Shown: one piece after another, positions 8,864 through 16,500 of the stretch
How the letters are laid out: each line of letters opens with the position of its first letter
Position numbering within the stretch: position 1 is the first letter of the stretch
Source: Ktedonosporobacter rubrisoli
GTDB lineage: Bacteria > Chloroflexota > Ktedonobacteria > Ktedonobacterales > Ktedonobacteraceae
Direction of reading: 5' to 3'
DNA: 64,000 nucleotides
Assembly: GCF_004208415.1 (NCBI RefSeq)
Contig: NZ_CP035758.1
Span: forward strand, 10,354,001 to 10,418,000
Translations under genes and position numbers: made by a program
Notes under the pieces: model-generated
What the model saw: only the letters and a program-made list of their open reading frames with translations
What the model was told of the DNA's origin: nothing
Databases searched by the model: none

Positions 8864-9376
8864 ATGACTGAAAACCAGCAACCGTACCCTCCCTTGCTAG
8901 GCCAGCACATCAATACTGTTTTGCTGGTCATCCTCGACCGCATCCTCTCCGCGCTGCACCAGTCGGGCTTTACCGATCTTCGTCCTGCTCATCTCTCTAT
9001 CTTTAGGAATCTCGTTCCCCACGGGCTCCATATCAGCGAGCTCGCTGAGCGTGCGGGCATCACCAAAGCCTCAGTCATCTACCTGGTCGATGATCTGCAA
9101 GAGCATGGCTATGTGCAACGACTCCCCGATCCTAGTGATGGCCGCGCTACCATCGTCCAGTTCAGCGAGCGTGGATGGGCAACCTATGAGGTAGCGACAA
9201 CGGCTGTACGTTCGCTTGAGGAAGAGTGGGCCAGAGCTGTGGGTCGAGAGGAGATGGAGGCCTTTCTTGCTATCCTTGCTCGTCTAGCTTCCCTCTCATC
9301 TGAAAGCGAGAAGGCAGCACAGATCCCCAAACCGCGTTCTGCTCGCTTGCGTGGCAGACGTCATACGGGCCTCTGA
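8864..9376 (+). CDS. MarR-family transcriptional regulator
   Basis: The protein has 170 residues. A winged-helix core is visible: ISELAERAGITKASVIYLVD (recognition helix region, about residues 58-77), then a wing with RLPDPSDGRATIVQFSERG, the classic MarR DxR segment. MarR dimers repress divergent genes and release DNA on binding small phenolic or toxic ligands. The spacing from AAAGG to the ATG is long (about 13 nt), so the start is slightly uncertain. It likely controls itself and the divergent methyltransferase through the nested palindromes at 8780-8833. Confidence 0.9.
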   Translation: MTENQQPYPPLLGQHINTVLLVILDRILSALHQSGFTDLRPAHLSIFRNLVPHGLHISELAERAGITKASVIYLVDDLQEHGYVQRLPDPSDGRATIVQFSERGWATYEVATTAVRSLEEEWARAVGREEMEAFLAILARLASLSSESEKAAQIPKPRSARLRGRRHTGL

Positions 9377-9448
9377 AAAGTGAGAGACACTTTCCACAAA
9401 GCAGATTGGCGATGGAACCTCAAGCAAAGATTCTCGCGTAGGAAACAG

Positions 9449-9505
9449 AGTCCTTGGCTCAACCCCATTGAACTTAAATGGATATGTGGCAAGCGCACTG
9501 CTTGA
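9449..9505 (+). pseudogene. C-terminal scrap of an IS630-type transposase
   Basis: Only about 18 codons remain, reading SPWLNPIELKWICGKR before a stop. This matches the end of IS630/Tc1-type DDE transposases, where S-P-x-L-N-P-I-E contains the last catalytic Glu. There is no upstream reading frame of the family. It abuts the oppositely oriented IS5-type remnant at 9474-9847. Confidence 0.6.
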
Positions 9506-9847
9506 TGGATTGACTCTTAATCACAGCCGCGCTGGGTTCGGCCTCTCGCCCCGCTGTGACAGGCACCTGCATGCGCAGGGCCGTACGTACGTGATCCCAG
9601 AGCCCTTCCTGCCACCATTTCCGCAAAGAATGATGAAATGGCCTGCCAGGCCGGGAAGTCATGGGGAAGTGCACAAAAGGCGGCAGCGGCTAGGCAACAC
9701 AGGCAGAATGGCATCCGCAATCGTCAGTCGCTCCTGCACGTAAAAGGTCGCCTCTGGCTTGAGGGGCGGGATCAGCGGTTCCAAGATGGCCCACTGCTCA
9801 TCGGTGAGGTTGGAGGGATCGTTTAGATACGGGCATGTTCGAGACAT
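9474..9847 (-). pseudogene. IS5-family transposase remnant, frameshifted and truncated
   Basis: The minus strand begins with SNLTDEQWAILEPLIPP, the start of IS5/IS1031-type transposases (DUF4096). It then shifts frame to HDFPAWQAISSFF and again to KWWQEGLWDHVRTALR and PSAAVIKSQS. In intact enzymes the last segment reads I-D-S-Q-S and holds the first catalytic Asp, which is Lys here. The frame then runs into unrelated sequence near 9490, so the C-terminal two-thirds are lost. Two frameshifts, a lost catalytic residue and truncation make this a dead copy. Confidence 0.85.
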
Positions 9848-10325
9848 CGCTTTGCTCTTGGTTGGGAACTCTTCTGAAAAACGTTGCTTCTTCCTCCCCT
9901 ATCATCTCAGCACTCCATGGTCTCTCCAAGCACGGCCACGCATCTTGCTCTTTCTTCCCCTTTTCTCTTTTTTGTCAGGTCAAAAGAACGCATCAAAGGG
10001 AGCTGCTCCCTCCAAGGATCATGGGAATCATACACATTCTCAATGTCTTTGGACTCAATCCTGCAAAGCTCCAATATATTGTGCATACTCCTGTGACCTC
10101 TGGGAGAATTGAGTACACCCAGGTGAGCATCAGATGGATACAGATGCCGGACTTGACCCAAAAGCCGATATGTGTGATACTTCTCGTCTGAACTTGGGTG
10201 AAGTTAATGCGCTTCTTGAAGTGCTCTAAATCTTCTGAGGTATATCCGCGAGAGAAGACCAAATGGTATATAAATGGTCTTCGCCCTATTGCTGCGGGTG
10301 TCTCTCCGCAGAGGAAAGAGGTAGT

Positions 10326-11498
10326 ATGAGCAATCAAAGGAATGCACCCCAGCTGAATAACTCTCAGCTCCTTCTCATCGGTTTTGTGTTGAGTGTATGC
10401 CTTAACATTCTCACCAATGCCATTTCGCTGCCATCTTGGGTTGCTTCTATCGTTTTTATTCCGCTTGTGGGCTGCATTGCTCTTTTGATGCTAGTGGAGT
10501 CTACGAAGGCGAAGGCGCCAACGAATCAAGGGCGCCGATCCTTGTTCAAGCTCTTGAGAAGGCCGGCAGGTATCATCCTTCTCTTAGCTGTTGTAGGTGT
10601 CTTTCTCACGCTCAAGGAGGCAGATATAAAAGGGGAAAGAGAACAACTAGAAAAAGAACAACTCGCCTTCGACGCCCAAAGAAAGGGCCAATTGACCAGG
10701 CTTCGGATTGGCTTCCTTCCCATCGGAAATAATCCGGGAGGGAAGGTGAATACCAGCACCTTTGAAGATAGTCTTGCCAATCACCTCGGGATACCCGTCA
10801 CTTCAGCATCTATCGGATCAACCTACACCGATACGGTCAATGCTCTGGCCGAGGGAACTATTGAAGTTGCATGGCTAGGTCCATTGAGTTACTTATATGC
10901 TCATCAGAAATATGGCGCAAAAGTTATTTTGTGTCTCTTAAGACATAGAAGACAGAAGACCTATCAGAGTTATATTATTACCAATGTAACTACTGGTATT
11001 CGTACTCTTCAAGATCTCAAAGGCCAGCCGTTTGCCTTTGTCGATCCTTTCTCAACAAGTGGCAACCTTGTTCCACGATACGTACTCAAAAAAGCCGGTC
11101 TTGATCCCGACAAAGACATTCGGGGCATCTATGCAGGATCGCATGAAGATGTTTTCCAGGGGGTGCTCAGTGGAAAGTATCCTGCTGGAGCAGTTGCAAG
11201 TGATAACTATGATCTCGATCAGCAAGAACTCAGACAAAAAGGATCTCAAAAAGATGCTCTTGTTATCCTCGCTAAAAGCATGGACATTCCAGAGGGGCCA
11301 ATTGCTCTGCGTAAAGATATTCAGCTCTATGATACACTTCACGTTGAAGACGCTTTTTTAACCATCGGCGAGAATGATCCAGCCATTCTCAATACCATAG
11401 GCATAGCAGGTTTTGCCAAGGTCACTGACGAAACCTATGATAGCCTCCTTGATATGGCGAGGTATTTAAATATTGATCTCTCTACCTACAACGGATGA
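10326..11498 (+). CDS. PhnD-type phosphonate-binding-like protein with N-terminal membrane anchor
   Basis: The ATG at 10326 is preferred over an in-frame start at 10263 because a GAAAGAGG site precedes it and the longer form adds no domain. The 390-residue protein has two or three hydrophobic helices in the first about 95 residues, a charged coiled stretch, then a periplasmic-binding fold: RLRIGFLPIGNN, EVAWLGPLSYLYAHQ, and LKGQPFAFVDPFSTSGNLVP. These segments match the phosphate/phosphonate-binding family (PhnD, PF12974). Such proteins normally deliver ligand to an ABC permease, but no permease or ATPase gene is adjacent, so a sensory or orphan role is possible. The helices replace the usual lipoprotein signal. 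Confidence 0.82.
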   Translation: MSNQRNAPQLNNSQLLLIGFVLSVCLNILTNAISLPSWVASIVFIPLVGCIALLMLVESTKAKAPTNQGRRSLFKLLRRPAGIILLLAVVGVFLTLKEADIKGEREQLEKEQLAFDAQRKGQLTRLRIGFLPIGNNPGGKVNTSTFEDSLANHLGIPVTSASIGSTYTDTVNALAEGTIEVAWLGPLSYLYAHQKYGAKVILCLLRHRRQKTYQSYIITNVTTGIRTLQDLKGQPFAFVDPFSTSGNLVPRYVLKKAGLDPDKDIRGIYAGSHEDVFQGVLSGKYPAGAVASDNYDLDQQELRQKGSQKDALVILAKSMDIPEGPIALRKDIQLYDTLHVEDAFLTIGENDPAILNTIGIAGFAKVTDETYDSLLDMARYLNIDLSTYNG

Positions 11499-12037
11499 AT
11501 CAGCTGAATCACTCATACTATACGATAATAGTTCGCACCCTTCCACCAAATTAGTCTCACCATCCGGCTGCCGCGGCCCGTATGGGCTGGGGGAAGTGAG
11601 CGCTTGTGCTCTTCTGAGCAATCGGCACGTACAGACGGCTTGGCTTGTGCGCGAAGATGACCTGCGTTGCATCGGCTCTTTTAGGTCGATGGGGGGAAAC
11701 TTAGCTGCTGGTTGACCATCACTTTGATGCCAGTTAGTTGCATTGGCTCAGGTGAACTGGTGAGGTTTGAAACAATTGCATCCACAGCCAACGAAGCGAC
11801 GTCGGCGGTTGCATTGGTCTCCTCGGGCTGATATGGTCTCTGTCATTCGACCCGCAGATCTGGTGGGGATCGGCCCACAGCGTCATCGCATTGACAATCA
11901 AGAATACAACGCGTGACCACCGGGGCAACTCGTTGGTTTCTTTTTTGCGTGCCACTAGTTCCAGCTTATTGACTGTTGGCCTGGTTTCGTTCATACTGCG
12001 ATTGAAGCATATGTGACAACGAAAGGAGAACGAACCT
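11499..12037. repeat. Gene-free stretch carrying one copy of a 25-bp terminal-repeat-like sequence
   Basis: No convincing gene is seen; a 118-codon minus-strand frame here has no recognisable motif. At 11870-11894 lies a 25-bp sequence (TCGGCCCACAGCGTCATCGC plus five bases) that recurs at 12385-12409 with four differences and inverted at 12266-12290. Together with the inverted copy, it flanks the orphan precursor gene. Confidence 0.5.
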
Positions 12038-12247
12038 ATGGCCGACGACGAGTTTGAGCTGGATATTCGTATATCAGCAGGTGGTACCAAGTTTTCTACA
12101 CAGGTCGAGTACGCGAGTGCCGGGACGGGAGGTGGTCTATCATGCGCGAGCTACTGCACTTCTTGCAATAGTTGTTCTTGTGGCTGTAGCTATGACTCTT
12201 GTTATGACACGTGTAATGTTGCTTGTGGCGGGACAACCCACTGCTAG
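12038..12247 (+). CDS. Orphan cysteine-rich class I lanthipeptide precursor, 69 residues
   Basis: ATG at 12038 follows an AAAGGAG site. The leader contains F-E-L-D-I-R-I-S (residues 6-13), a clear FNLD-type LanB recognition box and nearly the same as F-N-L-N-I-R-I-S in the precursor at 3291. The last about 35 residues hold ten Cys and eleven Ser/Thr, mostly as S-C, T-C and D-S-C type pairs, which suits many short lanthionine rings. No modification, protease or transport gene is adjacent; the nearest LanB/LanC pair is 9 kb upstream in this window. It lies between inverted copies of a 25-bp repeat (11870-11894 and 12266-12290). The coding call is strong; which enzymes process it is inference. 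Confidence 0.82.
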   Translation: MADDEFELDIRISAGGTKFSTQVEYASAGTGGGLSCASYCTSCNSCSCGCSYDSCYDTCNVACGGTTHC

Positions 12248-12265
12248 CTGGTTGAGATCAAGAGG

Positions 12266-12409
12266 TCAATGTGATGATGCTGTGGGTCGATCTTCGTTCA
12301 CTCTACGGGCGGCAATGAGCGTATGAGCAGCAGAACGGGCAAAATTATGACGTTCTTGTTGGTCTGGTGCCTGATGTCGGGAATTCGACCCGCAGCATCA
12401 TTGCATTGA
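12266..12409. mobile_element. Possible 144-bp non-autonomous element with 25-bp inverted ends
   Basis: TCAATGTGATGATGCTGTGG (plus five bases, 12266-12290) and the complement-related sequence at 12385-12409 match at 22 of 25 positions when inverted. The 94 bp between them holds no gene. A third copy at 11870-11894 has no visible partner upstream. The structure suits a MITE or the ends of a lost insertion sequence; no clear target duplication was seen. Confidence 0.45.
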
Positions 12410-12851
12410 CAGGCTGGATATGACCATCTCTGTGTCAATACGCTCGCTCTGTGGAGAAAATGTGTCCAGTTCGTGGGCCGATGTGGCATGAGATCGAGAC
12501 GCTCAAAGAGGCCGAATCTCCCAGGCAATGCGCGAATTTCCTCCCAGAAACGTGGCAATTGTCCTGAAGGTTCGAACACTTGCAGTCAACTTGGCGACCA
12601 GGGTTGCCGAGATAACAACCCTTTTCGGCAATCCTGGCCATTACTTTTCCAGATTGATCGCTGTTTCTCCCCGTTCCGCAGGATCAGCATCGGCAATCGA
12701 TTGGGAGAACCTCCAGATATGGCCACCGATCAGCGCGAAACATGAGCATATGTGATGTTTAGCTCGAAGGAACCGCTCCAGATCTAGCCTGACTGCCAGT
12801 AAAAGTTGTCAATAAAAACCGTTTTTCGGTGAACCTCGGATGTTCCGTCGC
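12410..12851. other. Intergenic stretch without a supported gene
   Basis: Overlapping short frames exist on both strands, but none shows a known domain, a good ribosome site or a plausible length. It may be decayed coding sequence. Confidence 0.4.
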
Positions 12852-14486
12852 TTAGGGAGTTCGCACGCGAATGAACGAGTCGTTTCCAGCTAAAGTCAGA
12901 CACCAGGCTTGTCCGTCAATCATAGCATCAAAGCGAACCCGCTCAGGCAGCGCCTTTGAGGTTCTGTTCCGCTTGTAGCCGAAGGATCTCTCACCCAACG
13001 GAAAGAGTTCCCGTTCATATCCTTCTGCCTCAACAAGGTAGAGGTGCCCTTTGCGCAAGATGATCCGAACATGACCTGTCCATGGACTCTCTGAAACATA
13101 GTGACCGGGATAGGCATCCCACTCAGCAGGGTAGACAAAAGTGCGCGGTCCTGTGTACCGCTGCTCATGAATCCACCAACTAGCCCCATGCTCGAATTCC
13201 ACGATCCTTCCACTGGCTCGTCCAAAGTGACCGAGGAAGTAAGCAAAGTCTGGATGGGGAATGAAGAAGGTGTCGGGCCAGAGTTCTTCGAGGATGAGAT
13301 GGTTCCCCTGATACAACAAGATCACCTGATCAGCTTCAACAATGAAGGTGAGGGACCCATCACGCCCTGTGAATGTCTCTGCGTAGTCAGAGGCATTGGC
13401 GATCTTTTTTTGCTCACCAACAGAAGCCATGACTGTTCCCGCATGTTCCTCTTGTGCCGCACGCAGCAACGAGAGAGCAGAATGTGCTAGTTGCCACGGC
13501 CAGGGCCAGCACTTTCCCGACAGCAAGACCACGACTCCCAGCCCCTCATCTAAATCTCCTAGCATCATGGATTCATAGCCAAGCATGCCCCCGGGATGAT
13601 TGAGATACAAATGACCATCCACCTTTTGGGTAAACAGACCATAGCCAATGTGGCCAAAGGTGCCTGGAACAATTGCTTGTGTCATCAAGTCGAAACTCTT
13701 TTCCGAGAGCAAACGCCTGTGTGGGCCTTGACCTCGATTGAGGTACATGCGCAGGTAGACAGCCATGTCCCTAGCAGTTGAAAGGACACAACCAGCAGGA
13801 CTCTCATACTCGAACCAGGGAGCGGGAGCCAGGGGATGTGAGCGATGAGAGGGTCGGTCATCATAGAAGGAGTGATACCCAAGAGCAAGCACTTTGCGGC
13901 CTTCGTAGGTATTGGAAGGAAACGAGGAACGCATCTCAAGCGGATCGAGAATCTGCCGCTGTAAAATAGCGGGAAAACGTTGCCCAAGCACGATCTCCAG
14001 GAGAGCACCAAGCGTTTCATAGCCCACGTCAGAATAATGAAACGCTGTTCCAGGAGCGTAGGCAAGCTCGGTTTCACGCAAAAGCCAGATCGCATGCCGT
14101 GATCCCAGGCTTCGTTCAGAGCCAGCCACGAGACCAGCTGTATGGCTCATCAAGTGGTGCGCTGTGATTGGCTCTTCATAGGTGCTTTGGACCTGAAACC
14201 AGGGTAAGTACGAGGTGATTGGTGCATGGATATCGAGCGTTCCAGCCTCATATTGCTGCATCACGGCCAGGCTGGTGAAGGTTTTTGTAATGGAACAAAT
14301 TTCAAAGCGCGTCTCTGCTGTCACAGGCACTTGTGCCGCGATATCGGCGTATCCGTAATGAGCTGTATGCAACAGGTGATGGCGATCTGTCAGCGCTAAC
14401 GTCAACCCACCAATAGGTGTTGTTTGCATGAATTGGCGAATAGACTGATCAAGGCAATGGATTGCTTCCTCGAAGGGTTGTATCAT
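12852..14486 (-). CDS. Serine hydrolase of the beta-lactamase / class C penicillin-binding family
   Basis: The ATG at 14486 is chosen because AGGAGAAACAGC directly precedes it; an open frame continues further upstream to 14903. The 544-residue product has S-I-T-K (residues 65-68) as the SxxK nucleophile motif, Y-S-D at 151-153 in the place of YxN, and H-P-G-G as the third motif. The N-terminal about 360 residues form the catalytic domain and the rest resembles the beta-barrel C-terminal domain often attached to these esterase/peptidase-like enzymes. No signal peptide is evident, so it is probably cytoplasmic. The substrate is unknown: esterase, D-amino-peptidase or beta-lactamase-like activity are all possible. 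An alpha/beta hydrolase lies directly upstream on the same strand. Confidence 0.88.
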   Translation of the reverse strand: MIQPFEEAIHCLDQSIRQFMQTTPIGGLTLALTDRHHLLHTAHYGYADIAAQVPVTAETRFEICSITKTFTSLAVMQQYEAGTLDIHAPITSYLPWFQVQSTYEEPITAHHLMSHTAGLVAGSERSLGSRHAIWLLRETELAYAPGTAFHYSDVGYETLGALLEIVLGQRFPAILQRQILDPLEMRSSFPSNTYEGRKVLALGYHSFYDDRPSHRSHPLAPAPWFEYESPAGCVLSTARDMAVYLRMYLNRGQGPHRRLLSEKSFDLMTQAIVPGTFGHIGYGLFTQKVDGHLYLNHPGGMLGYESMMLGDLDEGLGVVVLLSGKCWPWPWQLAHSALSLLRAAQEEHAGTVMASVGEQKKIANASDYAETFTGRDGSLTFIVEADQVILLYQGNHLILEELWPDTFFIPHPDFAYFLGHFGRASGRIVEFEHGASWWIHEQRYTGPRTFVYPAEWDAYPGHYVSESPWTGHVRIILRKGHLYLVEAEGYERELFPLGERSFGYKRNRTSKALPERVRFDAMIDGQAWCLTLAGNDSFIRVRTP

Positions 14487-14903
14487 GCTGTTTCTCCTCT
14501 GGAGTCCCACAGTGTTCGTTTCATCTGTTTTCTCTTCTCCAGCCATACCCCAGTTCGTGTTCCCCTCGGTCCAACGCATGCCAGTCGCGGGCGTCGTCGT
14601 TTGGCGTTTGTCGTGAGACTTGAAGCGCAGCACTCCCCCGCGAGGAGAAAGCGTCCATATTTTCCCACAGCCGGGACACTCCAGAAGCGCGACGCCACTC
14701 TCCTCAAAACGCTTGAGGGGAATTTGAACGATTCCAGAAAATGTGCGTTTGCCTGGTTTAGCGGAGAGTGTGCTGTTTCCCATGGCATTGTTCGCATGGA
14801 CCTGCTCATCGAGAGACTCAGCAGGATGCGAGATGACAGCAGAACTTCTCACATCTCGCTCATCCATGTTTGTGACAGACGTAAGCCAAAGGGAATAATT
14901 CAC
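14487..14903 (-). other. In-frame upstream extension with a small Cys-pair module
   Basis: The beta-lactamase-like frame stays open for 139 codons upstream, to a GTG at 14903 that overlaps the alpha/beta hydrolase stop by 4 nt. The extension contains LLECPGCGKIWTL followed by RFKSHDKR, one C-P-x-C knuckle that could be half of a zinc ribbon. It could be a true N-terminal domain made by coupled translation, or a remnant of a separate small gene now read in frame. The strong ribosome site at the internal ATG favours the latter. Confidence 0.35.
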
Positions 14904-15733
14904 AGCTTCCCAAGAAAATCCAGGATGAGAGCGTTGAACTCCTGTGGCTTCTCCATGTTGGGCATATGATGGGTCTCGGCTATCGTCGCCCGACTGGCTC
15001 TTACGATATCTCGTTCGAGTTTGTCTGCATCTTTGAAGAGTCGAGAGTCGTCCTCTGCACCCATGGCGATCAGCGTCGGCACCTGGATCTCGGTAAGTCT
15101 TTCATACGCTGGCGGTTCGAGATTCTGCCTGGGAGCGGGATCGAGAACCCAGGCAAAGGAGTATTCCGATAAATTGGTGCGCACCCGCTCGCGCGCGGCT
15201 GGATACTTTGGGGAAGGAACCAGCGTTGGGTCCTGCATCAGAGCATCAACCATTGCAGGGCGATTGCGCTCCTGGATGGCTTTTTCAAAGGCTACCCCGC
15301 GTGATCGCTGTTGCTCTAGCTGTTCTTCCGTGTAAAGTAATTCTACGGGGAAACCAGATACAGGGGTACCAACAAGGATCAGCGCGTCCACCATATCGGG
15401 ATGCTCAAGGGTGAAGTCAATAGCGATGACTCCTCCCAGAGACAGGCCGAGGAGATACGTCTTTTCAACGCCTAAATAATTCAGCAGATCGTAGAGATCT
15501 TGTCTGTCGGCATAGGCTACGGGAGGAAGTTCAGATTTGCCAAAGCCGCGGATATCATAGCGGATCACCCAATAGTGTTTGGCAAAAGCGTAGAACTGAT
15601 CATTCCACATCCTCCTGTCCATGTATCCACCATGGATGAGCACCAGAGGATGGCCTGAGCCTGCCGTCTCGTAATACAACTGCGTACCGTGAACTTTTGC
15701 TGTGCCAGCTTGGGGCTGTGTTGATCTGGACAT
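14900..15733 (-). CDS. Alpha/beta-fold hydrolase
   Basis: The ATG at 15733 has AAGGAG 6-7 nt upstream, while the longer open frame to 15955 has none. The 277-residue protein shows HGGYMDRRMW (oxyanion region), the nucleophile elbow GLSLGG, an acidic residue in GAEDDSRLF and a C-terminal ETHHMPNMEKP with the catalytic His. This is the full Ser-Asp-His layout of the alpha/beta hydrolase family (Abhydrolase_1). It is probably a cytoplasmic esterase, lactonase or peptidase with unknown substrate. It precedes the beta-lactamase-fold gene on the same strand with a possible 4-nt coupling, so the two may act together. Confidence 0.9.
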   Translation of the reverse strand: MSRSTQPQAGTAKVHGTQLYYETAGSGHPLVLIHGGYMDRRMWNDQFYAFAKHYWVIRYDIRGFGKSELPPVAYADRQDLYDLLNYLGVEKTYLLGLSLGGVIAIDFTLEHPDMVDALILVGTPVSGFPVELLYTEEQLEQQRSRGVAFEKAIQERNRPAMVDALMQDPTLVPSPKYPAARERVRTNLSEYSFAWVLDPAPRQNLEPPAYERLTEIQVPTLIAMGAEDDSRLFKDADKLERDIVRASRATIAETHHMPNMEKPQEFNALILDFLGKL

Positions 15734-15918
15734 CGTGTGCTTCTCCTTTTGCGGTGAATGGAGCGGTCTGATGTTTATCATACTCAAGCATACCCTCAGG
15801 CGTGTGAAAATACACCGGTCATTTAGACGATGCATTGTAATTGACAAATATGATATGATAAAAGAAAAAAGAGAGTCATTTAGCAACTGCAAGGGTGTCT
15901 CCTGTTCTGGTGCGTTCA

Positions 15919-16482
15919 TCATTGGCACAAAGATAAACTGCTTTGCCGATCCCACAACTCGCCCGTTTTTCCCTCCTTTTCTAGCGGTCGGGCGCGCAGA
16001 TCTTCGAGAAACATGGTGTGCAACGCCTCAATTGCTGCTTGATGGAGCGCTGCGAGAAAGCGGCTTAGGGTCGAGCGATGAAGGAGGCGTTCGCGCCCAA
16101 AGAGCGCTGTGAACGGGGCGGCAAACGGCTGGAAGCATTCGCTGAGCGCGTCCAGCGTGCGCTCAGAGCTTACGGCGTAACCCAGCAAGACTAGTGGAAA
16201 GTCAATCACGTCGTAATGATCGAAGCGGTGCTGGGCAAAGCGTACCCGTTCTTCAATTGTCGAAAGCACGCCCTGGTGGCGAAGATGGTGAGCGATCACA
16301 GTCGCTGCGCCAAAGCAGGGAGGCACGGCGGAAACTGGCACTGGAGAAGTCTGGATGGTAACCGATGCTTCTTGCGTAGGCGTGTTCATATAATCTCCTG
16401 GTATCTCGGGGGATGGTAGTTCCATATGCAGCTCTGCCTCTTGCGTCTCCAAGCGTTGAACGAATCTGGTGCCACCAGCCAT
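15919..16482 (-). pseudogene. Transposase N-terminal fragment (DDE type), truncated
   Basis: The 187-codon frame contains HLRHQGVLSTIEERVRFAQ, then DFPLVLLGYAVSSERTLDAL and LHRSTLSRFLAALHQAAIEAL. This is the N-terminal DNA-binding region of a transposase type common in Ktedonobacteria. It ends abruptly at SLCQ without any of the catalytic domain, and the next 180 bp do not continue it in another frame. It starts 18 bp after the stop of the adenylating enzyme gene, so an insertion probably landed there and decayed. Confidence 0.7.
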
Positions 16483-16500
16483 AAGATGAACATCAACTCC

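Noticed and set aside
11734..12090. 118-codon minus-strand frame overlapping the orphan precursor start
   Set aside because: It has no family resemblance and overlaps the better-supported lanthipeptide gene; it also crosses one 25-bp repeat.
14487..14903. Taking GTG at 14903 as the beta-lactamase-like gene start
   Set aside because: A strong ribosome site precedes the ATG at 14486 where the family domain begins; the longer form is kept only as a possibility.
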